64,000 nucleotides of DNA. Source: Maricaulis sp034670125. Lineage in GTDB: Bacteria; Pseudomonadota; Alphaproteobacteria; Caulobacterales; Maricaulaceae. How positions within the stretch are numbered: position 1 is the first letter of the stretch; each line of letters starts with the position of its first letter. The notes under the pieces were generated by a model, which was not told where the DNA came from, did not search any database, and saw only the letters and a list, made by a program, of their open reading frames with translations. Location of the stretch: assembly GCF_034670125.1 (NCBI RefSeq), contig NZ_JAXMOC010000005.1, forward strand, positions 186,001 to 250,000. The letters are read 5' to 3'. The position numbers were made by a program, and so were the translations under genes. This document shows positions 25,969-34,993 of the stretch, piece by piece.

Positions 25969-26310
25969 ATGTTTCACGTATACCTGCTCGCTTCCCACAG
26001 GAACGGCACGCTCTATTGCGGGGTCACGCGCGAGTTGCTGGCGCGGGTCTATGCGCACAAGGTTCGGAACGCGGGCGGGTTCACGGCCCGCTACGGCGTG
26101 GATCAGCTGGTCTGGTTCGAGAGCCATGAGCTCGTCAATAACGCGATCACGCGGGAAAAGCGGATCAAGCGCTGGCGGCGGGCCTGGAAGGTCAATCTGA
26201 TCGAGACGACCAATCCCGGCTGGCGTGACATCTACTGGGAGATGGGCGGCGTTGATCCGCGCGAGGTCGTGCCGGACGGCATGCGGGCATGGGAAAGCGA
26301 AAAGGTCTGA
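25969..26310 (+). CDS. GIY-YIG nuclease superfamily protein, flanked by R1
   Basis: 113 residues, a single GIY-YIG domain of the YhbQ/COG2827 kind: HVYLLASHRNGTLYCGVTREL (YLL and YCG in place of GIY and YIG), the catalytic Arg in LLARVYAHK, GGFTARYGVDQLVWFES, an ITREKRIKRWRRAWK helix and IETTNPGWRDIYW. Such proteins bind and may nick structured DNA; activity here is inference. The start at 25969 fits the family N-terminus. R1 repeats in opposite orientation lie 30 bp upstream and 7 bp downstream, so gene plus repeats look like one cassette. Confidence 0.88.
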   Translation: MFHVYLLASHRNGTLYCGVTRELLARVYAHKVRNAGGFTARYGVDQLVWFESHELVNNAITREKRIKRWRRAWKVNLIETTNPGWRDIYWEMGGVDPREVVPDGMRAWESEKV

Positions 26311-26316
26311 TCCCGT

Positions 26317-26436
26317 CTGTCATCCCTGATGGACGCCCCGCAAAGGCGGGGCGAAAGTCAGGGGCCTATGTGATTGCAACCAGTTGGGTCCCCGCCTTGC
26401 GTCCGGCCTTCGCCGGACATTCAGCGGGGATGACAA
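26317..26436. repeat. R1 palindromic repeat, copy 4
   Basis: Reverse orientation (C half left, S half right), beginning 7 bp after the GIY-YIG stop. It lies between the converging GIY-YIG and oligopeptidase genes. Confidence 0.9.
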
Positions 26437-26462
26437 GGGTATTAGATGGTGTGGCAAAGAAA

Positions 26463-26490
26463 AAGCCCGGGCCTTGGCCCGGGCTTCTTC
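26463..26490 (-). terminator. Terminator of the MFS-msrB-oligopeptidase operon
   Basis: AAGCCCGGG / CCCGGGCTT stem around CCTTGG. On the minus strand it is followed by TTTTTCTTTG, 24 bp after the oligopeptidase stop. Confidence 0.8.
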
Positions 26491-26513
26491 CATTTCACTC
26501 ACACGCGCCGCGG

Positions 26514-28784
26514 CTACTCCGCCGCGATGGCGTCCACTTCATCATCGGCGAGGCCGACGACCATCAATGCAAACGCCCAGTTGAGGGCGGTTTCGCGCAG
26601 GCTGTCGAAGCGGCCGGAGGCGCCGCCATGGCCGGCACCCATATTCATCTTGAGCAGGGTGAGGCCGTCATCGGTACGGCGCTCGCGCAGGCGGGCGACA
26701 TATTTGGTCGGCTCCCAATAGGTGACCCGCGGATCGGTGAGACCGCCCGTGGCGAGGACGTGCGGATAGGCCATCTCCTCGATCTGGTCGTAGGGCGAGT
26801 ACTCGATCATCGTCTGGTAATCGTCGGCGCTCTCGATCGGATTGCCCCATTCCGGCCATTCCGGCGGGGTCAGCGGCAGTTCCGGGTCCGACATGGTGTT
26901 GATCACGTCGACAAAGGGAACGGCGGCGATGGCACCGGCGAACAGGTCGGGCTGGAGATTGATCGCGGCACCGACCAGCAGGCCGCCGGCCGAGCCGCCA
27001 TAGGCGACGATCTGGCCGCGCGACGTATAGCCCAGCTCGGACAGCGCTTCACCGGCCGAAACGAAGTCGCGGAAGGTGTTGATCTTCTGCTCCAGCTTGC
27101 CGTCCAGATACCACTGATAACCATTGGCCATGCCGCCGCGGATATGGGCGGTGGCGTAGACCATGCCGCGATCGACCAAGGATAGCGGGGTGACGCGGAA
27201 GGCGGCCGGAATGGTGATGCCGTAGGAGCCATAGCCATAGAGCAGCAGCGGGGCCGTGCCGTCGATCGGCGTGTCGCGGTGATGCAGGATGGTGACCGGG
27301 ATCTGGGCACCGTCATGACCCGGCGCCATGATGCGGCGAACCACATAATCGTCCGGATTGTGACCGGACGGGACTTCCTGGCGTTTCAGGACCGTGCGCT
27401 CCTGGCTGCGCAGGTTGAAGTCATAGGTCTCTTCCGGCGTTGACGGACTCTCGTAGGAGAAGCGCAGCATGTCGGTGGCGAACTCGTATCCGGCCGAGGC
27501 GCCGAGTGAATAGGCCTCCTCGTCGAAGTCGATATTGTATTCCTCACCGGTCGCGTATTCGTGCACAACAATGCGCGGCAGGGCGTTCTCACGCTCGACG
27601 CGGACCTGCCAGTCGGCCAGGCCGATGACGCCATTGATCAGCGTGCCCGGGCGATGCGGAACGAACTCTTCCCAGTTTTCGCGGGCCGGATTGTCGAGCG
27701 GGGCCGACATGATCTTGTAGTCGACCGCGCCGTCGATATTGGTGCGGAAGTAGAAGCGGTCCGAGGCTTCGGTGAGATAGTATTCGACATCATCCTCACG
27801 CGCCGCGATCAGCACCGGCTCGGCGGCCGGGTCATTGGCGTCGATCAGGCGCATCTCGTTGGAGGTGTGACCGCCGGCATTGATGACGATGTGGTTGTTA
27901 TTGTCGCTCAGGCCGACCGAGACGAAGAAGCCGTCATCGGGTTCCTCATAGACCAGTTCGGACGGGCCGCCATTGGCCGGCTGGCGATAGACGCGCTTGG
28001 AGCGGCCATTATCGTCGCGCCAGACCCAGTACAGGGTGGCGCTGTCATTGGCCCAGGTGAAGTCGCCCGAGCTTTCATCGGTCAGGGTCGCGACGATGGC
28101 GCCGGTAGCGACGTCCTTGACCCGGATTTCATAATACTCCGAACCGCGCACATCGACGCCGAAGGCGACATAGCGGTGGTCCGGCGAGTGCTCCATGTCG
28201 GAAAAGTCGAGATAATCGAAATCGGCGGCTTCGGCGTCACCGTCGACCAGGACTTCCTCGTCACCCATCGGTTCGCCGGTTTCCGGATTGACCGGCCGGC
28301 GGGCGAAGACCGGATACTGGCCGCCTTCGCGGTAGCGGGTGTAGTAGGCATAGTCGCCGTCGCGCTCGGGTACCGAGCTGTCATCTTCCTTGATGCGGCC
28401 GCGGATCTCCTGGAAAATCCGTTCCTGCAGCGCCTCGGTCGGCGCCATGACGGCATCGAGATAGGCGTTCTCTGCGTCGAGGAGTTCACGGACATCGCTG
28501 TCCAGAACGTCGGGCTCGCGCATCACCTGCTGCCAGTTGTCGTCCTTGATCCACTGATATTCGTCGACCCGGGTAAAGCCGACCTGTTCGATGGTCACCG
28601 GGCGCTGCTCGGCGCGCGGTGCCTCGAGGCCCTGGGCGCGGGTGATCAGGGCACCGTGGGTGGTGACGGATGGGGTGTTGGCGGCCGAAGTGTCGGTCGT
28701 CATGGCAGTCTCCTGGCTACAGGCGGCAAGGGCGAGGCCAAGGAGGCCCGCGCCGATCCGCCCGGCAAGCGGTAAATTACGCAT
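26514..28784 (-). CDS. S9A prolyl oligopeptidase (oligopeptidase B type), lipoprotein
   Basis: 756 residues. A signal ending in a lipobox (LLGLALAACSQ) makes it an envelope lipoprotein, unusual for oligopeptidase B, which is normally cytosolic. The beta-propeller region is followed by the catalytic domain with LLLYGYGSYGITIPAAF, the nucleophile in IVAYGGSAGGLLVGAA and the His in NMGAGHGGASGRFD. It cleaves short peptides, probably after basic or Pro residues. ATG 28784 follows GAGGGGAC. Third gene of an operon with the MFS and msrB genes. Confidence 0.9.
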   Translation of the reverse strand: MRNLPLAGRIGAGLLGLALAACSQETAMTTDTSAANTPSVTTHGALITRAQGLEAPRAEQRPVTIEQVGFTRVDEYQWIKDDNWQQVMREPDVLDSDVRELLDAENAYLDAVMAPTEALQERIFQEIRGRIKEDDSSVPERDGDYAYYTRYREGGQYPVFARRPVNPETGEPMGDEEVLVDGDAEAADFDYLDFSDMEHSPDHRYVAFGVDVRGSEYYEIRVKDVATGAIVATLTDESSGDFTWANDSATLYWVWRDDNGRSKRVYRQPANGGPSELVYEEPDDGFFVSVGLSDNNNHIVINAGGHTSNEMRLIDANDPAAEPVLIAAREDDVEYYLTEASDRFYFRTNIDGAVDYKIMSAPLDNPARENWEEFVPHRPGTLINGVIGLADWQVRVERENALPRIVVHEYATGEEYNIDFDEEAYSLGASAGYEFATDMLRFSYESPSTPEETYDFNLRSQERTVLKRQEVPSGHNPDDYVVRRIMAPGHDGAQIPVTILHHRDTPIDGTAPLLLYGYGSYGITIPAAFRVTPLSLVDRGMVYATAHIRGGMANGYQWYLDGKLEQKINTFRDFVSAGEALSELGYTSRGQIVAYGGSAGGLLVGAAINLQPDLFAGAIAAVPFVDVINTMSDPELPLTPPEWPEWGNPIESADDYQTMIEYSPYDQIEEMAYPHVLATGGLTDPRVTYWEPTKYVARLRERRTDDGLTLLKMNMGAGHGGASGRFDSLRETALNWAFALMVVGLADDEVDAIAAE

Positions 28785-28807
28785 AAATGTCCCCTCAAGA
28801 TTCCCGG

Positions 28808-29215
28808 CTATTCTTCGCTGGCCGCAGGCTGGAAGTCCAGCACGCCGCCATTGGTGCAAAAGCGTTGCCCGGTCGGGCGGGGTCCGTCGGGAAAGACATG
28901 ACCCAGATGGGCGCCGCAATTGGCGCAATGGATTTCGGTGCGCGGCAGGCGCAGCTTGTGGTCGGTCTTGGTTTCGATGTTGTCGCCCTCGACCGGTTGC
29001 CAGAAGGACGGCCAGCCGGAGCCGCTGTCATACTTGTGGTCCGATGCAAACAACGGAATGTCGCAGACCTTGCAGTGATAGCGGCCTTCGCGCTTTTCCG
29101 CATTGAACGGATGGGAGAAGGCGTGCTCGGTGCCTTCCTCGAAGGCGATGGCATGGGTGTTCGGGTCGAGCTTGGCCTTGAGGGCCTCGATCTCGGCAGC
29201 GCTCAGTCTCGGCAT
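28808..29215 (-). CDS. msrB: Peptide-methionine (R)-S-oxide reductase MsrB
   Basis: 135 residues. It reduces the R form of methionine sulfoxide in proteins. Zinc-binding Cys48/Cys51 (YHCKVCD) and Cys97/Cys100 (IHCANCG), catalytic Cys120 in RFCTNGGVL, and the YDSGSGWPSFW and HLGHVFPDGP blocks are all present. Start 29215 has GGAG from the end of the MFS gene as its ribosome-binding site, four bases after the MFS stop. No signal peptide. Confidence 0.95.
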   Translation of the reverse strand: MPRLSAAEIEALKAKLDPNTHAIAFEEGTEHAFSHPFNAEKREGRYHCKVCDIPLFASDHKYDSGSGWPSFWQPVEGDNIETKTDHKLRLPRTEIHCANCGAHLGHVFPDGPRPTGQRFCTNGGVLDFQPAASEE

Positions 29216-29219
29216 GTTG

Positions 29220-30491
29220 TCACTCCGGCGTGGCGGGGGGCGTGGCGGCGGTGTCGGGCGAAGACAGGGCATGGGGCTGGCCGCGCCTCACCGACAATAT
29301 GGGGGTGGTCAGGCAGATGACCAACAACACCACGCCCAGTCCGAACATCGGGATCAGCGCCGAGACATTGGGCCCCAGCTGACCGACCACCACACCCATC
29401 AGCACGGCACCCGCGGGCATGCCGCCGAACAAACCGAGCTGATAGACCGACATGACCCGCGCCAGCTTGTCCGGCGGGGCCTGTTCCTGGACCACCGATC
29501 GCGACAGCGAGATCGCCACACCGGCGCCCAGCCCCCAGCCGAACACCAGCAGGTAGAGCGACCAGAAGGGCAGGTGGAAATAAAAGGCGCCCGTCGCCAT
29601 CACGGTCACCGCCTGGGCCAGGATCAGCGCCCGCCCGGGCCGCTCGATCTGGCCAAACTTCACCAGCGCCACATTGGCGACCAGGGCACCGACCCAGAAC
29701 GCCACCATCAGGCTGGCAATCTCCGGGAAGCCGCCGCCATAGCTCTCGCGGATGATCAGCGGGATCAGCACCAGGAAGGAGCCGCCGACGACCAGGATGC
29801 CCAGGGCGATCATGATCAGCGTCATCGGCATCAGCACCGGCGAGGTGAAGACCGCCTTCACGCCATCGGCCAGATCGGCCATCGGGTGGGCGGTGGACTT
29901 GTCCCGCTTCGAGCCCAGGCGCGGCAGGAAGGCGGCGGAAATGCCGCCAATGCACAGGCCCGCCGCCTGCATCAGGAAGAGCGCGCCGGGGCCGGTATAG
30001 GCGGCGAAATAGCCGACCGCCATGCCGGCGATCTGGGCGCCGAACTGCACCGCCGAGGCCATCACCACGGCGCGCTGCAGCTCGATCCCGCCATGCCGCG
30101 TGCGGGCCGAGATCCGCACCACCGGATTGATGGCGCTGTCACGGGCCGGCATGACAAAACCGCCGGCGACCCCGATCAGCAAGGCAAAGCAGACCATCAC
30201 CCAATAGGTCAGGTGACCGGTCAGCAGCATCAAGCCGAGCGCCGCCGCCGACAGGCCGGCGAAGATGTAGAAATAGAAGACGATGCCGCGCCGGTCCTTG
30301 CGTTCGGCCAGCACACCGGCAAAGGGCAGCAGAAGCATCATCGGCGCGGTCAGCGCCGCCTGCGCCAGGCCGAGGCGTTCCGGGCTCTCCTGCAGGGTGA
30401 AAGTGATGACACCGGGAAACAGGGTGGTTTGCAGGCCAAAGCCGAAGAACCAGCCAGCCACCAGCACCAGATAGGCGCCGAAGGGCGGCAT
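29220..30491 (-). CDS. MFS transporter (MFS_3/enterobactin-exporter-like)
   Basis: About 423 residues with 12 predicted membrane helices. The loop between helices 2 and 3 has the MFS pattern (AGVLAERKDRRGIVFYFY), and the second half begins near AVFTSPVLMPMTLIMIALG. The sequence order fits the MFS_3 (EntS-like) drug/siderophore exporters; the substrate is unknown. I used ATG 30491; a TTG at 30533 is possible. First gene of an operon with msrB and the oligopeptidase. Confidence 0.85.
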   Translation of the reverse strand: MPPFGAYLVLVAGWFFGFGLQTTLFPGVITFTLQESPERLGLAQAALTAPMMLLLPFAGVLAERKDRRGIVFYFYIFAGLSAAALGLMLLTGHLTYWVMVCFALLIGVAGGFVMPARDSAINPVVRISARTRHGGIELQRAVVMASAVQFGAQIAGMAVGYFAAYTGPGALFLMQAAGLCIGGISAAFLPRLGSKRDKSTAHPMADLADGVKAVFTSPVLMPMTLIMIALGILVVGGSFLVLIPLIIRESYGGGFPEIASLMVAFWVGALVANVALVKFGQIERPGRALILAQAVTVMATGAFYFHLPFWSLYLLVFGWGLGAGVAISLSRSVVQEQAPPDKLARVMSVYQLGLFGGMPAGAVLMGVVVGQLGPNVSALIPMFGLGVVLLVICLTTPILSVRRGQPHALSSPDTAATPPATPE

Positions 30492-30668
30492 GCGAAGCTT
30501 GCGATTGCCGGCTAGGGGACGAAAGACGGGCAAGGTGTGATCTGGGCTCGTGCGGATGGAGGATCGCCGTTTACGTGATCCGGCGTGATTTGTATTGCGC
30601 CTTGTCTAGCAACATGTTGGCCTTAAGCAAATCTGCCTGCCCCGAAACACAGCCAAATGGTGCCCATC

Positions 30669-31100
30669 ATGACATTCATCAAACCCGGCCTCGGCCTCCT
30701 TCTTGCTGCCTTCCTGGTCTTCATGGGGTTGCAGAAATTTGGCGCCGCCAACCCGGTCTTCAGCCATATCGCCGAGGCGTCCGGGATGGGCTTTTTCGAG
30801 CCGCAGGTGCGGATGCTGACCGGTGTGCTGGAAATCCTGGCTGCGGTCTTGCTGCTGGCCGGCGTCTTCCTGAAACGGCTGGAGGGTCTTGGCGCGGCGC
30901 TGTCGCTGGCCGTCATCGGCGGTGCGATTGTCTTCCACCTGTCGCCGTGGCTGGGCATCAATGCGCCCGTCGCCTTTACCGCCGATGGCGGCTATGAGCG
31001 CTCGCCGATGCTGTTCGGCATGGCGGTTGTCTTTGGCGCTATCTCGGCCGTTCTGACCTGGATGGACCGGGAAAAGCTGCCAGTCATCGGCAAGGGCTGA
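30669..31100 (+). CDS. DoxX-like four-helix membrane protein
   Basis: 143 residues with four hydrophobic helices (LGLLLAAFLVFMGLQKFG; VRMLTGVLEILAAVLLLAGVF; ALSLAVIGGAIVFHL; LFGMAVVFGAISAVLTW). The pattern, including the GLQKF and EILAAVLLL segments, fits the DoxX/SURF4-like family, membrane proteins of redox or unknown function. An ATG at 30657 is also in frame. It is divergent from the MFS operon. Confidence 0.7.
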   Translation: MTFIKPGLGLLLAAFLVFMGLQKFGAANPVFSHIAEASGMGFFEPQVRMLTGVLEILAAVLLLAGVFLKRLEGLGAALSLAVIGGAIVFHLSPWLGINAPVAFTADGGYERSPMLFGMAVVFGAISAVLTWMDREKLPVIGKG

Positions 31101-31176
31101 GGGCGCCGTCCCACCCACGATTCGTTAACGCGCAGGCGTCATCCTGTCGGTCAGACCGGATCTGACAGGCCCCATC

Positions 31177-32268
31177 ATGGCGAATGCCGAACCCTTTGAG
31201 CTCAGCGAGCCCGTCACCACGCGCACCCGCGCCGTGCTGGCCAAGCGGCTGGCCGACATTGTCGGCCTGCCGTCCAGCCGCATCACGCCGCGCGAGCGCT
31301 GGATCGTGGGCGATCTGCTGTTTGATGTGATCCGGGCCAGCGATGTCGAGCTGCGCAAGCGTTGCGCCAAACGCCTGTCTGGCCTGACCGATGCGCCCAG
31401 TCGCCTGCTGCGGACCCTGGCCTGCGACGAGTTCGAGGTTGCCGAGCCGATCCTGTCCGACTGCCTTGCCCTGTCGGATTTCGACATGATGGAGATCGCC
31501 CGGGTCGGCAAGCTGCAGCACCGCCTGGCCCTCGCCAATCGCGAGAACCTGTCGGCGACGGTCTCGGCCTCGCTGGCGGCCGCCGGCGAAACGCCGGTGA
31601 TCGAGCGCCTGCTGCGCAACAAGACCTGTGTCCTGGCTTTGCCGACGGTCGACCATCTGGTCGGCATGGCGGCCGAAGTCGGCAAGCTCTCCCATCTTCT
31701 GATCAAGCGCGAGGAATTGCGTCCGACCCAGGCTTTCCGCCTGTTCTGGGCCTGTGAACATGTTGATCGCGCTCAGATACTGGAACGCTTCGCCGTCGAC
31801 CGGACCATCCTGATCGACGCGTCCGAGGATATTTTTCCGATGGCTGCCGCCGAGGAATGGGCCGACCCGATGGTCACCCGTATCCTGCGCTATATCGACC
31901 GGCGCCAGCGTAATCGGGACGCGGCCGAGCTGAGCCCCTATGGCTCGCTGGAAGGCACGCTGGAAGCGATGGCCATGGATGGTGCGCTGCCGGAAATCGT
32001 CACCGAAATCTCGACCCTCGCCAATGTCGATCGCCGCTTGGTCCTGCAAATGCTCGATGACATGGCCGGAGAGCCGATCGCGGTCCTGTGCAAGGCGACC
32101 GGCCTGAAATGGCCGAGTTTCGAGCATGTCTGGCGCGGACTCGGCCGCTCCCTGACCAGCGAGCCGGTCCCCCAGGCCCGCAAGGTCTTCGACAGCCTGT
32201 CCGTTGAAAAGGCCCAGACCGTGCTGCGTTACTGGAACCTGTCGATGGAAGACAAGGGCGGAAAATAG
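31177..32268 (+). CDS. DUF2336 domain protein (first)
   Basis: 363 residues, helical, no signal or membrane segment. The pattern matches DUF2336 (LAKRLADIVG, LRKRCAKRLSGLTDAPSRLLRTLACDEFEVAEPILSD, then the C-terminal LVLQMLDDMAGEPIAVLCKATGL). The repeated ~35-residue helical units resemble HEAT-type repeats. DUF2336 proteins are common in alphaproteobacteria with unknown role. Followed by an R1 repeat. A second member is at 60466. Confidence 0.8.
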   Translation: MANAEPFELSEPVTTRTRAVLAKRLADIVGLPSSRITPRERWIVGDLLFDVIRASDVELRKRCAKRLSGLTDAPSRLLRTLACDEFEVAEPILSDCLALSDFDMMEIARVGKLQHRLALANRENLSATVSASLAAAGETPVIERLLRNKTCVLALPTVDHLVGMAAEVGKLSHLLIKREELRPTQAFRLFWACEHVDRAQILERFAVDRTILIDASEDIFPMAAAEEWADPMVTRILRYIDRRQRNRDAAELSPYGSLEGTLEAMAMDGALPEIVTEISTLANVDRRLVLQMLDDMAGEPIAVLCKATGLKWPSFEHVWRGLGRSLTSEPVPQARKVFDSLSVEKAQTVLRYWNLSMEDKGGK

Positions 32269-32296
32269 CCGGCTTCGGTGCCGAGTTACCCGCACG

Positions 32297-32415
32297 TTGT
32301 CATCCCGGATGGACGCCCCGCGAAGGCGGGGCGCAAGTCAGGGACCTATATGTTGCAATCCGTTAGGTCCCCGTCCTGCATCCGGCCTTCGCCGGACATC
32401 CGACGGGGGTGACAA
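32297..32415. repeat. R1 palindromic repeat, copy 5
   Basis: Reverse orientation: TTGTCATCCC, C half, GGGACCTA, spacer, TAGGTCCCCG, S half, GGGGGTGACAA. It lies between the converging DUF2336 and phosphoesterase genes. Confidence 0.9.
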
Positions 32416-32424
32416 GGTTTGGAG

Positions 32425-33210
32425 CTACCGCTCCCCCCGCTCCAGCTCCCAGACCCGCCCGGCGCCAAACCGGCCCGCCGGATCACTTTCCTGACGGGTC
32501 ATGCGGATGCCATCCTGATCGACCTCGATCAGGTTGAAGCTGGCGCTTTCCTGTCTTGTCCGCCGCGAGAACGTGGTGCCGGTGCCGATGAACCAGCAGG
32601 TCTGGTCGGGATCGGGAGAGGGCAGGACGAAGGTTTCGTGCAGATGGCCGGTCAGGACCAGGTCGCAGGCGGCCGACAGGCGCCGGGCCGCTTCGGCGGC
32701 GCCATGTGTCGCGGCGCGGGCGTCGGCCGGGTCGGGCGCGACCAGCGGGTGGTGGCAGGCGAGGATGCGGGTTTTCGCACCGGCGGCCGAAAAAGCGTCG
32801 AGGGCCGCATCGACATCGCGCGGCGCGGCACGCCCCAGTGACCAGTCCGGCCGCCACTGGGCGCGGCGGGCCGTGTGCAGTGTTTCCACCTGAACCGAAG
32901 GGCCGGACCAGCCTGGTCGGACCTGCTCGCCCAGCGCCTTTTCATAGCGCCGCCAGGGACGGAAGGCCCGTTCGCCCGGTGAATAGACGGGCACGTCGTG
33001 ATTGCCGGGACGGCCGACAACGGGCCGGCCGATGCGCTCGAACATGGCGGCGGCGTCCTGAAGCTCACGCCAGCGGGCGGCCTGGGTGAAGTCACCGGCG
33101 GCGATGATCAGCTCCGGTTCCAGCTCGGCGCAGGCCGCCTCGAAACCGGCGACCAGCTCGGCGTCTTCGGCGCCGAAATGAAGATCGGCAATATGGATGA
33201 TGCGGGTCAT
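32425..33210 (-). CDS. Calcineurin-like metallophosphoesterase
   Basis: 261 residues, cytosolic. All metallophosphoesterase motifs are present in order: HIADLHFG, AAGDFTQ, GRPGNHDVP, ACHHPL and LTGHLHETF. The natural substrate is unknown. The ATG overlaps the stop of the upstream lipid kinase gene by 4 bp, so the two are coupled and may act on related phosphate esters. Confidence 0.93.
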   Translation of the reverse strand: MTRIIHIADLHFGAEDAELVAGFEAACAELEPELIIAAGDFTQAARWRELQDAAAMFERIGRPVVGRPGNHDVPVYSPGERAFRPWRRYEKALGEQVRPGWSGPSVQVETLHTARRAQWRPDWSLGRAAPRDVDAALDAFSAAGAKTRILACHHPLVAPDPADARAATHGAAEAARRLSAACDLVLTGHLHETFVLPSPDPDQTCWFIGTGTTFSRRTRQESASFNLIEVDQDGIRMTRQESDPAGRFGAGRVWELERGER

Positions 33211-34079
33211 GCGGTCGGCTTCAGGACTGTGACAGGGTCTGGCAGGCGGGTGATGCGGGCGAGGCGGCCCAGGGTGAGTGGCTCACCGTCCACCATCGCC
33301 GCCAGTGGCTTGCGCGAACGGATCTCGGCGGTGTCGAAACAGGCGGGGCGGGTGCGGGCGTCAGGATTGTCGGTACGGGTGAGCGTGTCGACCGGGGCCG
33401 CTGCCATGTCGCCGATATGGCGCCAGCTGGTCAGCACGGCAGCAAAGCGCGCATCGGGCGTGTCGGTCAGGGTTTCGTGCAGCGGGTCGGTGGCCAGCGT
33501 GACATAGAGCCCGGAAGCGCGCCCGGACACCTTGCGGCCGTCGAACCGGCAGCTCAGCCGCGGCCGGAAGGCCTGACCCAGCGCTGCCGCCGTTCCGCGC
33601 AGGGCGCCGGACAGGGGGTGTCGCCGGCTGTCATCACGCAGGCTTTCGCGGGCCCGGGCGAGGGCGGTCGGAAAGCCGATGGCCGCCGCAATCAAAAACA
33701 GGTTGCCGTCCAGCGATCCGGCGGCGAGGTCGTGGCGGTCATACCCGTCGACTTCATCGAGTATGGTCAGCGCGTCACGGTCGCCATAGAGCGCCCGCGG
33801 CAGCAGGTTGGCGGTGCCCAGCGGCAGCGGGATGAGCGGCAGCCGGCAGTTCGCGTCCAGCGCCTGTTCGGTCACCGCCCGGATCGTCCCGTCGCCACCG
33901 GCAATGGCGATGGCATCGGCCTCGCTGTCCATTGCCGCCGTCAGCGCGCCGTCACCGCCCTCGACGAGGTCGTCGATCCGGCACACGGACGGATGATCGC
34001 GCAGCGCCTCGACCAGCCCGTCGCCGGACCGGGCGAGCGTGCCGCTGCGCGGGTTCATGACGATGGCAATGCGTTTCAC
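33207..34079 (-). CDS. Diacylglycerol-kinase-family lipid kinase
   Basis: 290 residues from GTG 34079 with AGGAG upstream. The N-terminus VKRIAIVMNPRSGTL and the ATP-binding GGDGTIRAVTEQAL followed by PLPLGTANLLPRAL define the DAGK catalytic domain. Phosphorylation of a lipid such as diacylglycerol or sphingosine is likely. First gene of a two-gene operon with the phosphoesterase. Confidence 0.9.
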   Translation of the reverse strand: MKRIAIVMNPRSGTLARSGDGLVEALRDHPSVCRIDDLVEGGDGALTAAMDSEADAIAIAGGDGTIRAVTEQALDANCRLPLIPLPLGTANLLPRALYGDRDALTILDEVDGYDRHDLAAGSLDGNLFLIAAAIGFPTALARARESLRDDSRRHPLSGALRGTAAALGQAFRPRLSCRFDGRKVSGRASGLYVTLATDPLHETLTDTPDARFAAVLTSWRHIGDMAAAPVDTLTRTDNPDARTRPACFDTAEIRSRKPLAAMVDGEPLTLGRLARITRLPDPVTVLKPTA

Positions 34080-34190
34080 AGGGGCACTCCTGTCAGGCCT
34101 GCCGACAAGGTGGGGCGTGTTGCGGGTCGGGTCCAGTGCGTGTGGGCCATTCAAGCGGCACTGTTCGACCCTGCGCGGCCGCCGCATCGC

Positions 34191-34331
34191 TTGTCATCCC
34201 CGCTGGTTGTCCGGCGAAGGCCGGACGCAAGGCGGGGACCAACATGTGGCCAAAAGTTAGGCCCCTGACTTTCGCCCGGCCTGCGCCGGGCGGGAACCTG
34301 CGCCCGCGCAGGCGGGTGGCAGGGGTGACAA
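34191..34331. repeat. R1 palindromic repeat, copy 6, enlarged
   Basis: Forward S half (TTGTCATCCCCGCTGG on), then a C half that carries a second GC-rich hairpin (CCTGCGCCCGCGCAGG) before GGGGTGACAAG, giving 141 bp. It is the only copy between diverging genes (lipid kinase and mrpE). The rest of 34080-34486 holds no gene; TAATTACCGAAGCATAAGCG near 34450 may contain the operon promoter. Confidence 0.85.
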
Positions 34332-34486
34332 GAATGCGTGTCACGGTTCCGCGCCCCGACACCGCGGAGCGGTCAGATCGATACCCACACAGTTTCTGTC
34401 TGCATCTTCCCCGCCGCTTCATCTGGTCAAGGCTCGCCTGTCGGGCTAATTACCGAAGCATAAGCGTTATCGCGCGGGGAGTTTCC

Positions 34487-34993
34487 ATGTTCTATGGCAT
34501 CAGCCTGACCGCCATTTTGGTGGCGCTCTGGCTCACCTTGTCCGGCCCGTTCACCCTGTCAGGGGATTATCCCATCGTGATGGGGCTGGGCGTGATCAGC
34601 ATCATCGCAACGGTTTATCTGACCTATCGCATGCGGATCGTTGACCGCGAGACCGTACCGGTGGCACCGGCGGTTCCCCTGTTTGCCTACTGGGGCTGGC
34701 TGGGCGGTGAGATCGTCAAGGCCAACCTGGCTGTCCTGCGCCTGGTCATGAAGCCGGAAATCGAGGTCGAACCGCGCCTGATCCGGGTTCCGTCCGACCA
34801 GCGTTCCGAGCTCGGGCGCTGTGTCTTCGCCAATTCGATCACCCTGACCCCGGGTACCGTGACGGTGGATGTCGAGGATGACGGTTTCCTGGTCCACGCG
34901 CTGGACAACTCCTTTACCGACCCGGCCGGCTTTGCCGAGATGGGCGCCCGCTCGGACACGGCTTCGGATGGCAGGAAGAAGAGGACGGACTGA
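34487..34993 (+). CDS. mrpE: Mrp antiporter subunit E
   Basis: 168 residues. Two N-terminal membrane helices and the MrpE/MnhE domain (FAYWGWLGGEIVKANLAVLRLVMKPEIEVEPRLIRVPSD, then LANSITLTPGTVTVDVEDD-like core). ATG 34487 follows GGGGAG. It opens a ten-gene cation/proton antiporter operon with genes mostly overlapping; it overlaps mrpF by one base. Confidence 0.93.
   Translation: MFYGISLTAILVALWLTLSGPFTLSGDYPIVMGLGVISIIATVYLTYRMRIVDRETVPVAPAVPLFAYWGWLGGEIVKANLAVLRLVMKPEIEVEPRLIRVPSDQRSELGRCVFANSITLTPGTVTVDVEDDGFLVHALDNSFTDPAGFAEMGARSDTASDGRKKRTD

Noticed and set aside
29103..30515. 470-codon plus-strand frame opposite the MFS gene
   Set aside because: Its product is His/Gln/Arg-rich low complexity, typical of antisense of a membrane protein gene; the MFS reading is supported by helices and motifs.
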